Assembly: GCA_015146655.1 (NCBI GenBank)
Contig: VKHL01000020.1
Coordinates: 1 to 64,000 of the forward strand
Source of the DNA: Ochromonas danica
Taxonomy: Eukaryota > Sar > Chrysophyceae > Chromulinales > Chromulinaceae
Direction of reading: 5' to 3'
Length of the DNA stretch: 64,000 nt
The translations under genes and the position numbers were made by a program. Under the pieces are notes generated by a model. It was not told the origin of the DNA, did no database searches, and saw nothing but the letters and a program-made list of their open reading frames with translations. Below are positions 10,994 through 22,006 of this stretch, in pieces. Positions within the stretch are counted from its first letter, which is position 1. Each line of letters opens with the position of its first letter.

Positions 10994-13900
10994 TCATGTT
11001 CGCTTATTGCTCTTGGAGGTCATGGTCGTTGTGCTGCTGTTGTTATCGCTATTGTGTTTGGGCTGTAATGGTCTGCTCTGCAAGACGAAGACTCCCTCCT
11101 GCTGCAGCTGCTGGCTAGCACTCTCTTCCTCGTGTTTGGCGTGGAAAGTGCGGTCCATGGGCAGGCTGGAGGACAATTGTTGTGCGAGGCTTTGCTGCGG
11201 TGCGGCGGATTGGCGGACAATAGCAGACATGGCGATACTGTGCGAGAACTTGGCGGAGGAGGAGGAGGTGGTGGCTAGCAGGTCTGCAGGGGCAGAGGGA
11301 GCGTCGAGGTCGTGGAAGATGGCTGTGCCCTGGTCCAGGTAGAGAGTGACTGCCTTCTTCACCACCTCTTCGTCCCCTCCTCCTCCTCCTAGCACTACCC
11401 CTCCTCCTCCTCCTCCTCCTCCATCTACTGAGGGTGAGGCACACCTACTCGCCGACCCCATGGAGAAGATGCTGTTCGACGGCTGGCCGTGAGGCAAGAA
11501 GATGGAAGAAGACGCGGTAGCCATTGCCAGGGGTAGCAACTCCTCCTCCTCCTCCTCCTCCTGTTCCTGCTCCTCTCGACTACCCACTCGCGATGGCACA
11601 GTCAGTCCAGGCAGAGGAGAAGCTAGTTGCTGGTCTCGACTGCGAGTGGCGCGGATACTGAGAATGGTAGGCGACTGCGGGTAGATGGTGAGCTCCTCCT
11701 CCTCCACCAACTTGCCTACCCGGTCCTTGGCAGGAGAAGGAGAGGCAGAAGAGGGGAAGAGTCGCTGCTTTTCTGGTGAAGCCAAGCGCTGTTTGTTAGC
11801 AGTCTTGCTAGCAGTCTTGACAGCGGAGAAGGAGGAGGGGGAGGAGGAGGAGGGTAGCAGCGGAGCACTCTTAGGCCTCGCCTCACTACCTCTTCCCTTA
11901 CTACCCTCTCCTCCTCCTGCTCCTGCTCCTGCTCCTCCTTCTCCCTGGCTGCTCTGGATGTAGACGATCTGTCTGGCGGGGGAAGTGCAACGAAAGCTTT
12001 CATAGGCACGCACGATAGACTTGGTCATGTTGACGAGGTCGTCGCTATTAGAAGCAGAGGCTTCGTGTCTGGTCATGTCCAGACAAAGTGCCGCGAGATT
12101 GGCTGCGTTTTGACTATTTGCTTGCAGGACTACCCTCCCTCCTCCTCCTCCTCCTCCTGCTATCACTTCTTGTGGCAGGGAGGGCTGAGGTTGGCTTGAT
12201 AGCATGGCCATGAGGATTGTTTGGAAAGTCCTCAAGAAGCTGTTCTTCATCTTGTGCAGATCGCTCTTGTCAGCAACTAGCCTACCCCTCCCTCCTCCTC
12301 CTCCTCCTCCACCTCCTCCTGGTATGGTAGTGCCAGTGCTCAAGACGATGTTCTGCTCGTTGATGTAGTCGTCGAGATCGCGGTAGACTGCCTCAGAGTT
12401 CTTCGTGTACTTGGCCAGCACTACCTCCACCGCCTTCACTACCTTCTGCGCCACCTTCTCCCTCACTACCTTAGCCCGCACCTCCTCCTGCCCTAGTGTG
12501 AGGCCGAGGAAGTCGTTGCTGTAGTCAAGTTGCAAGGAGGAGGCCAGGCCGGAGGGCGTCACGGTGGCCAAGGCGAGCATCGAGTGGCTGCAGTGATGTA
12601 GCAAGACGTCCTGGTCGCTGTACTGCACCGCCCAGTCACTCACTTTGCGTGCCACGGACAACACCTCGACAGCCAGAGACAGACCCACACGCCAATGCTT
12701 CTCCTTGCCCTGCGCCACCACCTGCTCTGCTACCACTGGGATGGTAGCAGTGGCAGAGGTAGAGGAGGAGGAGGGGAAGAGTTGATGAATGGTCTGCCAG
12801 GCGATGACCTTCTTAGCGACCTCTACGACAGAGTCAATCAAGCAGGGGTAGTCCTTCAGTAAGACCTTTGGATCCTCTGCCTTGAAGACTGCCTGTCGCA
12901 CTTCGCGGAGGTCTCTTGACAATGACGAGCGCATCGTCTGCATGGCTTCATGTTGACCTTCTACTAACCTCTTCATCCACTTGACCTCTTCATCTAAGAA
13001 GCTATGCTCTTCTTGACGAGTGGTCTGCGCAGTTTCAGTCGAAAGAATGAAAAGATTCACTTTCGCAGTCAGAGTGGTGACGTCATCACGACTGTGGCGC
13101 ACCTCCTCGTTGAGCAGAACGAGGTAGTGCGCCACGTCTTCGTGGGCCATGAGGGACTGTTCTAGTTTCCGTTGCAGTGTTATCAGTTCCGTTGACTGTT
13201 CCAGTTTGACCTTCTCTCTCTGCGCCTCCTGCTGGTCGAGGTAGTCGAGGCGGGGGAGGAGGAGGAGGTGTACCTCTTGTTCTAATGCTTTCACCATCTC
13301 ATCGACACTTTCCTTCAGATAGGATAGCTTCACAGTGATGGAAGACTTGTATTGGTTGAACTCTGTGCTAGTCTTCTTCATCGCCTGCTCGATAGCACTG
13401 TGCACCTCCTCCTTCTCCTGCGCTAGACTAGCCATGGCACGGTGTAGAGACTTCTTCACCTGTGCTACCTCTTCCTCTAGACCCTCTACCCGCTGCAGGA
13501 AAGGCTGTTGGCCAGCGTGCAGTTGGTCGAGCAGGTCGTCCTTGTACCGCGCTAGGCGACTAGCCAGGTGGTGCTCCTCCTCCTCCTGCTGCTCTGCGAA
13601 GGACCATCTAGCCTGCAGGTCCTCGTACGCGACCTTCTTGATGTTCGCGATCGTGAAGTTCTTGCCCAGCACGCTGTCGATGGAGGTGCGGGCGAGGTTG
13701 AAGGACGGCGAGCGAGAGCGCGAGGAGGGCGGATGGGTAGCGACCACTGACTCGAAGGCTCCTCCTCCTCCTCCTCCTGCTGCCGCTACCTGTCTCTCTA
13801 CCTCTGCTTGTGCCTCCTCTGCAATGCGATGTAAGTTAATCCCAACACTTCCCGATCGACTACCTCGCGATGACCTCGACCTACCACCACCTCCTCCTCC

Positions 13901-15967
13901 ACCACCTCCTCCTCCTATACTACCTCGTAGTGGGGTAGTGGTGGTAGTGGTAGCAACAGTTCCATCAAAGAGGCAGCCGCGGTAGCAGTTGACGACGAAG
14001 GCCTTCCACCTCTCGATGTAGAGGGAGAGGTCGGGCTGGTAGTGCGCCACGATGGACTCGAAGCGGTAGCGCAGCCATCGCCTGCAGCGGTAGAACACCT
14101 CCTGCGCCGCGCTCCTCCTCCTCCACCTCCACCACGCCTCGCGCACCACTACCCTCTGCCAGACAGTGGCTAGACGGTGTTGGAAGGCTGTGGCCTGGCC
14201 GCGGCGGTCCTCTGCCTCGCTCTCTCTGCTAGCGGCTACCCAACCCTTCCAACGCTGCCATGCGGTAGTGCGGCGGTGGTGCCAATAGCGGCGCAGGAGG
14301 AGGAGGAGGAGGAAGGCAGTGAGGCGGTGCAGGCGGTAGTCGATGGCTTGGCGGTCAGAGCTCAGCGAGTCTCGCAGTGAAGCCTCGAGGGCGACTACCC
14401 CCTGCTGCACAGCAGACACACACTCCTCCACCTCCTCCTTAGACACTCCTCCTCCTCCTCCTCCTCCACCTGGAGAGGCAGGAGCAGCAGGTGGTCTCAG
14501 GAGACTTCGTCTACTTGTTAGCCTTCTCTCCTCTCCACCCACTACCACTCCTCCTCCTGCTGCTCCTGCTGCTCCTCCTCCTCCTGCTGCTCCTCGAGCA
14601 ATGCTACCGCGAGGCTGAGCGAAAGTAGCGCGTTTACTACTAAAGCTTCCCCCTCCCCTCTCTACCACTCCCTCACTAGTAGTGCGGGGTAGCAGAGTGT
14701 GTCTGTGCGAGGGAGAGCCTCGCTGTGCAGAGAGGAAGGAGGAGGAGGAGGAAGAGGGTAGTAGGGGTCTGCTACTCACTGATGCCTGGGACAGCGCAGA
14801 CGATCTCTTGACAAGAATCTTGGTGGGATTTCTAGGCCGTTCTACCCGCTCCCCCTCCTCCTCCCCCTGCTCCTCCTCCTCCTCCTCACCACCACCTCCT
14901 CCTCCTGCTCCTCCTTTGATAGCTTGTGCTGCGACAATAGCAGCAGTGGTAGTCTGCAGGTCGAGCAGGGAGTCGTCCATCTCTCTGAGCTGGTCTGCGG
15001 TATCGCCCACCTCCTCCTCCAGCGCTAGCACTCTCTCCTGCCAGACCTCCTCCTCCTGCTGCTGCACCTCCTGCTCCTGTTTCACTCGCTCTACCTCCTC
15101 TTGCAGGGCTAGGCGAGCCCTCCGCTCCTCCTCCTGCCCCGCGACTACCTCTTCTCGCAGTGCCTGCGTGGCGCTGTCACTGTGTGCGAGGCGATCCTCC
15201 AGTGCGCGCAGGCGATCTAGCAGGTGCAGATTGTCACAGTGCACTACCTCGAGGCGACGGTGTGCAGCCTTTAGTCCTTCGATCTCCCCGCGCAATAGTG
15301 CTAGGCGATCTGATTTCACTGTCTGCTGGCGGTAGGAGGAGGAGGTAGTAGTAGGAGGAGCAGTGGTAGTGGAGGAGGAGGAGGAGGAGGGGTCGGTGTA
15401 GAGGAAGTCTTTGACGAGGTTGACCTCTGCTAGCAAGCGCTGCACAGTCTGCTGGGTCACTGTCTGCTGCTGTGCTGCCTGGCGGTAGGTGCTCTCTGTG
15501 AGGCAGTGCTGCACCTCACACTTCGTCTCGAACATGTCGCGCTGAAGACTCTGGAAGAAGTGCTCCAGCTGGAGGAGGTCAACCTCATAGCAGACTACCC
15601 GCCCCTCTGCCCCCTCTACCCCCTCCTGTCCCTCCTCTACCCCTTCCTCTACCTGCTTCTGCTTGGCTTTATGAACGATTCCATGTTTGACAAGAAGGCT
15701 TCCGGAAGGCAGAGTCTTCGAGGAAGACAGCCTCCCCACTATAATTGTCATCTCTCTTCCAAGTTTTGAATGAAGCAGTCGTTTCTTCCTAACACCGCTG
15801 CGTAATTCCACATGGATTCCACGTGGAACAGAGCAATTACACAGCCGCCAGGAAGAGAGTATAGATTGATCATCATCGGCTATAGCAAATAAGAAGACAA
15901 AGAATGCCTTGAATGATTGCATCGATGGCAAGTGAAGAGAAAATATATCATCAATAGCCTCATCCAT
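10994..15967 (-). CDS. 1657-residue coiled-coil protein with poly-Gly tracts and a Trp-rich Sfi1-like segment
   Basis: One uninterrupted frame of 4.97 kb begins at the first ATG at 15967; the frame extends to 16030 only through a GTG. Long coiled coils (about residues 150-360 and 790-1050) alternate with low-complexity Gly, Ser and Glu tracts encoded by (CCT)n on the plus strand. Residues about 550-665 are rich in Trp and Arg with spaced motifs RRYWHHRRTTAWQRWKGWV, REAWWRWRRRS and YIERWKAFVV. This spacing resembles the centrin-binding repeats of Sfi1, a centrosome/basal-body scaffold. That is similarity of pattern, not a proven family match. The poly-Gly runs (up to about 12 Gly) are probably length-variable. 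The gene is divergent from the next by about 100 bp and convergent with the GH130-like gene. The reading frame as a gene is secure; the role is not. Confidence 0.8.
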   Translation of the reverse strand: MDEAIDDIFSLHLPSMQSFKAFFVFLFAIADDDQSILSSWRLCNCSVPRGIHVELRSGVRKKRLLHSKLGREMTIIVGRLSSSKTLPSGSLLVKHGIVHKAKQKQVEEGVEEGQEGVEGAEGRVVCYEVDLLQLEHFFQSLQRDMFETKCEVQHCLTESTYRQAAQQQTVTQQTVQRLLAEVNLVKDFLYTDPSSSSSSTTTAPPTTTSSSYRQQTVKSDRLALLRGEIEGLKAAHRRLEVVHCDNLHLLDRLRALEDRLAHSDSATQALREEVVAGQEEERRARLALQEEVERVKQEQEVQQQEEEVWQERVLALEEEVGDTADQLREMDDSLLDLQTTTAAIVAAQAIKGGAGGGGGGEEEEEEQGEEEGERVERPRNPTKILVKRSSALSQASVSSRPLLPSSSSSSFLSAQRGSPSHRHTLLPRTTSEGVVERGGGSFSSKRATFAQPRGSIARGAAGGGGAAGAAGGGVVVGGEERRLTSRRSLLRPPAAPASPGGGGGGGGVSKEEVEECVSAVQQGVVALEASLRDSLSSDRQAIDYRLHRLTAFLLLLLLRRYWHHRRTTAWQRWKGWVAASRESEAEDRRGQATAFQHRLATVWQRVVVREAWWRWRRRSAAQEVFYRCRRWLRYRFESIVAHYQPDLSLYIERWKAFVVNCYRGCLFDGTVATTTTTTPLRGSIGGGGGGGGGGGRSRSSRGSRSGSVGINLHRIAEEAQAEVERQVAAAGGGGGGAFESVVATHPPSSRSRSPSFNLARTSIDSVLGKNFTIANIKKVAYEDLQARWSFAEQQEEEEHHLASRLARYKDDLLDQLHAGQQPFLQRVEGLEEEVAQVKKSLHRAMASLAQEKEEVHSAIEQAMKKTSTEFNQYKSSITVKLSYLKESVDEMVKALEQEVHLLLLPRLDYLDQQEAQREKVKLEQSTELITLQRKLEQSLMAHEDVAHYLVLLNEEVRHSRDDVTTLTAKVNLFILSTETAQTTRQEEHSFLDEEVKWMKRLVEGQHEAMQTMRSSLSRDLREVRQAVFKAEDPKVLLKDYPCLIDSVVEVAKKVIAWQTIHQLFPSSSSTSATATIPVVAEQVVAQGKEKHWRVGLSLAVEVLSVARKVSDWAVQYSDQDVLLHHCSHSMLALATVTPSGLASSLQLDYSNDFLGLTLGQEEVRAKVVREKVAQKVVKAVEVVLAKYTKNSEAVYRDLDDYINEQNIVLSTGTTIPGGGGGGGGGGRGRLVADKSDLHKMKNSFLRTFQTILMAMLSSQPQPSLPQEVIAGGGGGGGRVVLQANSQNAANLAALCLDMTRHEASASNSDDLVNMTKSIVRAYESFRCTSPARQIVYIQSSQGEGGAGAGAGGGEGSKGRGSEARPKSAPLLPSSSSPSSFSAVKTASKTANKQRLASPEKQRLFPSSASPSPAKDRVGKLVEEEELTIYPQSPTILSIRATRSRDQQLASPLPGLTVPSRVGSREEQEQEEEEEEELLPLAMATASSSIFLPHGQPSNSIFSMGSASRCASPSVDGGGGGGGGVVLGGGGGDEEVVKKAVTLYLDQGTAIFHDLDAPSAPADLLATTSSSSAKFSHSIAMSAIVRQSAAPQQSLAQQLSSSLPMDRTFHAKHEEESASQQLQQEGVFVLQSRPLQPKHNSDNNSSTTTMTSKSNKRT

Positions 15968-16067
15968 CTCATAATACAACTTTTTCCAGTTTTGATGTTT
16001 TGGAGAGGCAAAGTCTACTTTAACTCTCACTTTTCTCAGTTTGGCTGGGCCGAAGCGTTACTTTCTG

Positions 16068-17908
16068 ATGAAGAGGAAGAGTCGTCGTGGTCGGGATGTC
16101 GTCCAGGTCGATGACGTGCTGGCCGCCATGGCCGACAGTCTCATGGAGAAGCAGCCGAAGGCTTTCAAGCCAACTCTCACTTTCCACGACAAGCCGCGGC
16201 CGCACAAGCTCGGCGGTCGCCCCCCGAGGGAGATCTTCTACCGCCAGACCTCCACCTTCCTCACCAAGCTGCCGCCGCCCATCCAGCAGGAGGTCTGCGG
16301 CTGCCAGTACCTCTGCAATGGCCTCCCTGCCACGGTGAAGTGCCACAGCTGTGCCCTGTACCATCCCGCGGGGCAGGCCTACTACTGCACCCTCTGCTTC
16401 TCCGCTAGACATCCCTGGCATCGCATTCCGCATGTCTACACTGCCATTGAGCAGGATGAGTCGATTGAGAAGATACTACGCATGGCCCATCGCCTCGCTG
16501 AGGCACAGCGTTATGGCCAAGAGGGTACAGACCTCCTGGCCCGGCTGACCCAAGAGAAGAAGAAGCTGACTCATGTGGGCGATGATGAGGCGCTAGACGA
16601 CAAGATCTGGGACTATGGCCGGAGGATGGTCGCTCTGGAGGAACAGGTGGCCACTTTGCGCCAGCGCCTCCGCCAGGACAGCGTGAAGCACTCGCAGCAG
16701 AAGACTTTGATGATGGAGAGCACAGAGGCCAACCTACTCAAGCAAAAGCAGATATCGCAGGAGATAGAAGAGATGATGAAGGTTCATCTTGACCCTCTCC
16801 CTCAGTCCTCCTCGGCCTCGGCCTCGCCCACTGCCTACCAGGTCTACCGCCCTGGCCTGTCAGATGACGGAGTGGAGGAGCAGGAGGAGGAGGAGGAGCA
16901 GGAGGAGGAAAGCGCCAAGGATGATGTCGAAGAAGATGGTAAGAGACATGTCGACACTACCCAAGAAGACTCAGAGCGAGAGGTGGACCATCCGCCCAGT
17001 CCTCTCCTCTCCTGGCAAGAGACTGCCAATGGCAATGCCAAGGGCAGTGATTTCAATCGCATTGAACAGACGACTAGTGCAGAGGAAGAGGACATGACAA
17101 GAGCACTGCCGTTGCAGAGGAAGCTGTGGGATGAGGAGGGCGAGGAGGGACAAGAGGAGGAGAAGATCGTCCCGCCGCTCATCCCTGCCCACTCCACCCA
17201 TGCAGTGGTGACCATTCAGAAAGTTGTCAAAGGGCATCTGGCAAGGAAGATCGTCTCTCTCATGCTTGCCAGTCGAGTAGTTCGTGTGTGGAGTCCGCAG
17301 TTTGCAAGAGGTAGGTACCACTCGCTTCACTGCCTCTCTCATTGATGTCAACATCTCTTCCTCTCCGTCTCTGTGCTTGGGATCACAGACTATTACTATG
17401 ACCGAGTGAGTGGAGAGTCCTCCTGGATTCCCTCCAAGGTAAGAGACAACACTGACCCTGACCGCTACCCACTCTGCGTTATTGAGTAATGAGGTTGTTT
17501 GGTGACTACTTGGTATTGGATTAGCTAATGCGCACGGAGCATCTGGACAGTCTGTTGTATGTCACTGAGGCCTCGCCGAATCGCAAGTGGCACTGCAAAG
17601 ACATTGTGACGACTGTGGAGCGCAGACAGCCGCGAAGGCTCCTGGCCACTACTCAACAAGCTGTGCTCATCTTGCAGAACTTCACGCGGTGTGTCTTGGC
17701 TAGGAAGCGTCTGATCGCCCGCGCTGATCTTGCCTACCGGCGCATCTTCGACGAAGAGTCGGGCAGTTGGTACTATGCCAATGTCATCACAGGGACGACG
17801 AGCTGGAATAAGCCAGCTTTCTACTTGCTTCGTGAGCCTCCTTTTCTCTCCTCCACAGGATCTGATCGACGATCACCTCGTCTGCAACGCGTTCTGACGA
17901 GTCCATGA
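16068..17908 (+). CDS. B-box zinc finger, IQ and WW domain protein (3 exons)
   Basis: Exons 16068-17310, 17389-17438 and 17525-17908 give 558 residues. The frame is open upstream to 16041 only from a TTG, so the ATG at 16068 is preferred. Near residues 85-125 a Cys/His cluster (CGCQYLC, CHSCALYH, YYCTLCFSARHPWHRIPH) looks like a B-box zinc finger. A coiled coil follows (150-245), then an acidic stretch. IQ motifs (VVTIQKVVKGHLARK, and AVLILQNFTRCVLARKR in exon 3) suggest calmodulin or myosin-light-chain-type binding. Two WW-like units follow them: YYYDRVSGESSW, carried mostly by the 50-bp exon 2, and GSWYYANVITGTTSWNKP near the end. WW domains bind Pro-rich ligands. Domain order suggests a cytoskeletal or ciliary adaptor, as IQ+WW proteins often are, but the partner is unknown. 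Confidence 0.85.
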
Positions 17909-18078
17909 GACCTACCTACTGATTGTGTTGTATGTGTATGTATGTGTACATAGAGAGAGAAGAGAACGTGTAGGTTTGGTAGACTTGTAAAGTTAACTGC
18001 GCAGTGCACAGAGGGTTTATGTGTCAGTGTGTGGGTGTGTCAGTGAATGTCAATGAGTGTGTCTTGCGTGGAAGTGTT

Positions 18079-18561
18079 TCATTTTCGTCCCTGGCGACTG
18101 GCTTTCCGTGCGCGAATCTTCTTCAAGGTGTCCGCTGTCACCACTCCTGAGGCCTTCTCTACTACAGCCCTACCCTTCTCCTTCTTCTTCCGACTCTCCA
18201 GGATGGCCAGCTTCATCTTGAGGGGCATGGTCTGCTGTGTGAGGGGCGGTGCTCCCAGGGCAGTCAGGCGGTCCTGATGGTACTTCCTCCTGTCCTTACC
18301 AAACTGGGACTCGGCGTTGAACTCTTGAATAGACTTCATCATGGTGCGTAGCTCTTCTTTGGTCGAGGCGGTAGCTGACGAGGAGGAGGAGGAGGGTGGA
18401 GAAGAGGAAAATCGAGCTTTCTTGTTGGAAGACATTTTCGAAGAACAAGAAGAGGTAAAGCCCATATTAGCTCCTCGCTTCTTGCTGTAGAAGTCATCTG
18501 GTAGTCGATCCACTGGACAGACCACAGTTTGGACAGCAGCCTTCTTGCCAGTCGATGCCAT
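18079..18561 (-). CDS. small basic nuclear protein, DUF4602/C1orf131-like
   Basis: 160 residues from the ATG at 18561 (the frame extends eight codons further only through a GTG). The protein is Lys/Arg-rich with a Ser-rich linker. The C-terminal half, from EFNAESQFGKDRRKYHQDRL through LGAPPLTQQTMPLKMKLAIL and a run of Lys to the end, follows the layout of DUF4602 proteins such as human C1orf131, a small-subunit processome factor. If right, it works in nucleolar 18S rRNA maturation. The match is by pattern only; a generic basic nucleolar protein is the alternative. It is convergent with the IQ/WW gene, about 170 bp apart. Confidence 0.6.
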   Translation of the reverse strand: MASTGKKAAVQTVVCPVDRLPDDFYSKKRGANMGFTSSCSSKMSSNKKARFSSSPPSSSSSSATASTKEELRTMMKSIQEFNAESQFGKDRRKYHQDRLTALGAPPLTQQTMPLKMKLAILESRKKKEKGRAVVEKASGVVTADTLKKIRARKASRQGRK

Positions 18562-19438
18562 TCCTTTTCTTTCCTTGTCTGCCACTATCGTCCTGGACCA
18601 GCATCTGGAAATTTGGGTGTCTGGAGATTTGGAGATCTGAATATTTGTCTCCTAGCTAAATGCAAGACCAAGAGATGGTTACCACTTTTTGTAGATTTTT
18701 AATTATATGAGAAGAAATCATAGACTAAACTACAGTATAGGTTAGAGACTAAGACTAGGAAATGAATTACTGGTCAAGAGCCAAAGATCGTCAAAAACAC
18801 AAGACACAGATCGCTAGTCACCATCACCGAGTTGAGTGTAGGTCAGGTCAGTCAGGCGATAACTAATTCATTGCTCAACGTCCATGGGGATTGCACCATA
18901 GACACAGAGATGTTAGTCAGCTGTTGCCAATGACACGGCACCTCACACGACACCTAGCAGTACCACCACACTGCGACACAATCCAATCACACACTCACTA
19001 CATTACACAACAAGAACACAGCAGTCACACAGCAGTATTGCTATTCTCACAATAACAAGCAAAAACGTGGACATTCGGAATAGCACTTTTTCTTCCCACA
19101 AATCAACAAGCATTCATACCCTGTCCTACTCTACTCTATCTACCATGCATGATTCATCCACCTACCTCTCTCATCTACCCCTCATAATAGACAGTTCTGG
19201 TGATGAGGCGATACTACGATGCACGAAGAATTGTCCAAATGACTTTGATCACAGTAATACTACTATCTATTGTTGATTCATACAATCGAACTGGTGGAAT
19301 CGTGAAGAAGATCTGGACAAAAAGAGGAAATGCTCTATTCTCTTCCCTCACCTTCACCTTCTCCTTCTCCTTCAACTGGTCTGTCTAAGATAACCATTTA
19401 ACATATACTCTATTCTTCATCTTCCTTACTGCTCAGCA
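18562..19438. other. intergenic region, no gene seen
   Basis: The stretch is AC-rich in its right half and has only short frames on either strand. A repeated ATTTGG/GATCTGG-like wording at 18601-18650 recalls the 16-bp tandem repeat at 47154-47217. No RNA gene or element could be recognised. Confidence 0.4.
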
Positions 19439-22006
19439 TCAGCGCAGACTGTCAAGCAATTGATGGAATGCCCCCATGGCGAAGGGCTTGGACAAAAATC
19501 CATCAATTCCAACTTGAATAGATTGCTCTAACGTCTCGTCATCACTATTCGCTGACAAGCCAATAACTATGTGACGCATTTCCGGTGATGGTGGCATATC
19601 CTCCGCCATCGATTCAGGCGATTCTTTCAACCTCTTTCTATGTCTAGAGGAAAGAAGTGGAGACATGGGTAATACTTGTCCATGGCCATTGCTGGCTGCG
19701 AATTGTTGATTGATTTCTGCTTCCATTTCTCGCAAACGCTTCACTAACTCCAACCCATCCATCACCGGCATCTGCAAATCAGTCAAGATTACGTCAAATG
19801 CTGGCTCTAACTCCTGCCATCCGTTGCATTGCAATATGCGAGGAGCATCCTGCAAGGTGATTAACCGATTACGAATCAGCTCCAAAGCAATGGCGCCATT
19901 CTCAGCAGCTGTGACTTCATAGCCCTGCTTGGAGAGCATGACACTGGTGAGGCGCAAGATCATAGGGGAATCGTCCACTAAAAGGATACGCAAACGGCTG
20001 GAGGGTTGGTTATGAATGTTTTCGTTCATTGTAGTAGGTCCAAGAGTGTTGAGAGATGACGTGCTAATGGCTGGGGGCCCCAAAGGAGGAGGTAGTTCGT
20101 GTGCACATTCGAACAAGCCGGAGGGCAGTACAAGCAACGGGGCATTGGGAAAGTCTACCTTCCCTTCGACCGAGCTGTAGCGAGCAGTTGAGTCCAACTC
20201 TCTGGCTATTGCTTCACGCTTTTTTGCAGCCAAATCAGGTCGATAAGGCATGGTGAACCAAAACAAAGACCCTTGTTGCCCATCACGACGATGCGTAACT
20301 CCACATTGACCATGCAACGCCTCCACACGCTGAGCGAGGGAGAACAGTCCCAACCCTGTACCTCCTGCCAGATGCTGATTTTGTTTGAAAGGAGAGAAGA
20401 GCTCACTCATGGCCTGGTCAGACATGCCGATTCCCGTGTCTTCCACTTCAATATGGAGGAGATGTACTTGATCATCGGATGACCCGTGCTCATCTGATGG
20501 GGATCGAACAAGAGCAACCCGGTCATTGCCTTGATCGATGAGGTCAGGAAGGACAGTGGTCGATCTACGGACTCCACCTTTTCCTCTTGGGGACCATGCA
20601 ACTGAAGTTGGAGAACGATGCTGTCTCGTGGGAGACTTTTTATTACTGCCTCCTTCTGATATGGCTGCTTGCTCAAGAGAAACACGAACAGTCACCGTGC
20701 CTCCACTCGAATACTTCACTGCATTGCTCAACAAACACAACACATTCTCCTGCAACCACTGCTTGTCTGTTATGATGTGAGAACAGATCTCCAGCGAGAG
20801 AGGCTCCAACACGATCGATATTCGCTGCTGGATGTCCTTCATGCAGTTCATTGGGAGATACAACGTGTCCATCAGATCGATCGTTTCATACTTTGGAACC
20901 AGCTTCAGACCTTTCGAGGCCTTCGCATAGTCCAACACGCGATTGATCGTCATCAGCATGAAGGAGTTCGTGTTCATGATCGTGCGCAAGCTCTCCTTGA
21001 TGGTGAAGAAGAGAGAACCCACGTCATCCTTGTTCAGATCTCGATGCATGAGCTGGTTCTCATACTTGCCCATCTCCTGCTGGATCAAGTCAATGCCTGC
21101 CATGAACGAAGACAGTGGCTGCATTGAAGTCATCACAGGACAACGCAACAAACATCAAGAAAGATGAGGAGAACGAGACAGGTGAGATCACAGTCAAAGG
21201 AGGAAGGAAGGAAGGAGAAGGAGGATCCTTACTGTCTTGAGATCATGGGCCATGTTAGCCACCATATGTTTCATGCGATTCTCTCCACTTTGCAGCTGTT
21301 CTTCCAAGTCTTTCTTTTCCTCCAAGAGAGAAGCTATTTGACGTTTAGCGTCAAGACAGCGCTTTCTCATTAAGTAGAGCAGCAAGCTTGATAGGATGGC
21401 GTAATGAGCGACCTCGAACAAAGAGCTCAGGTTGTCGTCCACGATGGCTCCTGCTACTAAGAAAGCAACCACAACTAACCACTGCGCAACAACACAGCTA
21501 TCAGACAATTCAGGGACTAATCCTACTACAAGAAGAGGCGCAAACATGATGGAGCTGGTGGCGAAGGTGGGTACATTGACATAGTGGTTGTTGGCCAAGG
21601 AGAACTCTCCCACAGTATTGTCTTTGCTGGTCATCAACTGGTTAGCAGCGAGGAGGGTATTACCGGTGATGTTGACGGACGCAAACACAACAGACCATGT
21701 CACGCTTCCACATTTTGTGGGAGTGTCAGTGACAGTGGCGGCTGTTGCCGTAGCCGTGGTTGTGGCTGTGGCTGTGGCTGTGACGGTGGCTGTGGAGAGG
21801 AAGGAGGAAGTGGCGCTATTCGCCTTGAACTGGTACGAGAGAAGCACGACCGAGGCCAAGTTCAACAGCAGCTGAAAGCTGCCCATGATGAAAGTGCTGT
21901 GCGCGATATGACTGTCTCCATTCTTTGCTTCACCAGCGATCTGTAATACTGCCGCAAGAGATTGCCAAAGTAAAATGAGGGAAGTCCAACAAACCACTTC
22001 AATCAT
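19439..22006 (-). CDS. membrane hybrid histidine kinase, copy A (2 exons)
   Basis: Exon 1 is 21233-22006 and exon 2 is 19439-21118, giving about 817 residues. The first 200 residues hold about six hydrophobic segments (a membrane sensor region) with a Thr/Ala-rich insert. The dimerisation box MAHDLKTPLSS is split exactly by the intron, with the predicted phospho-acceptor His at about residue 254. The ATPase domain shows the N box LLSNAVKYSSGGT, G1 DTGIGMSDQAM, F box FSPF and G2 GGTGLGLFS. A C-terminal receiver follows with LLVDDSP, the acceptor Asp in LTDLQMPVMDG, and the Lys in SKPF. It should autophosphorylate on His and pass the phosphate to its own receiver in a multistep phosphorelay. 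The stimulus is unknown. It is divergent from, and a paralogue of, copy B. Confidence 0.93.

Noticed and set aside
13335-15348. Several long plus-strand frames rich in Ser, Arg and Pro
   Set aside because: They mirror the triplet repeats of the minus-strand coiled-coil gene and are low-complexity shadows.
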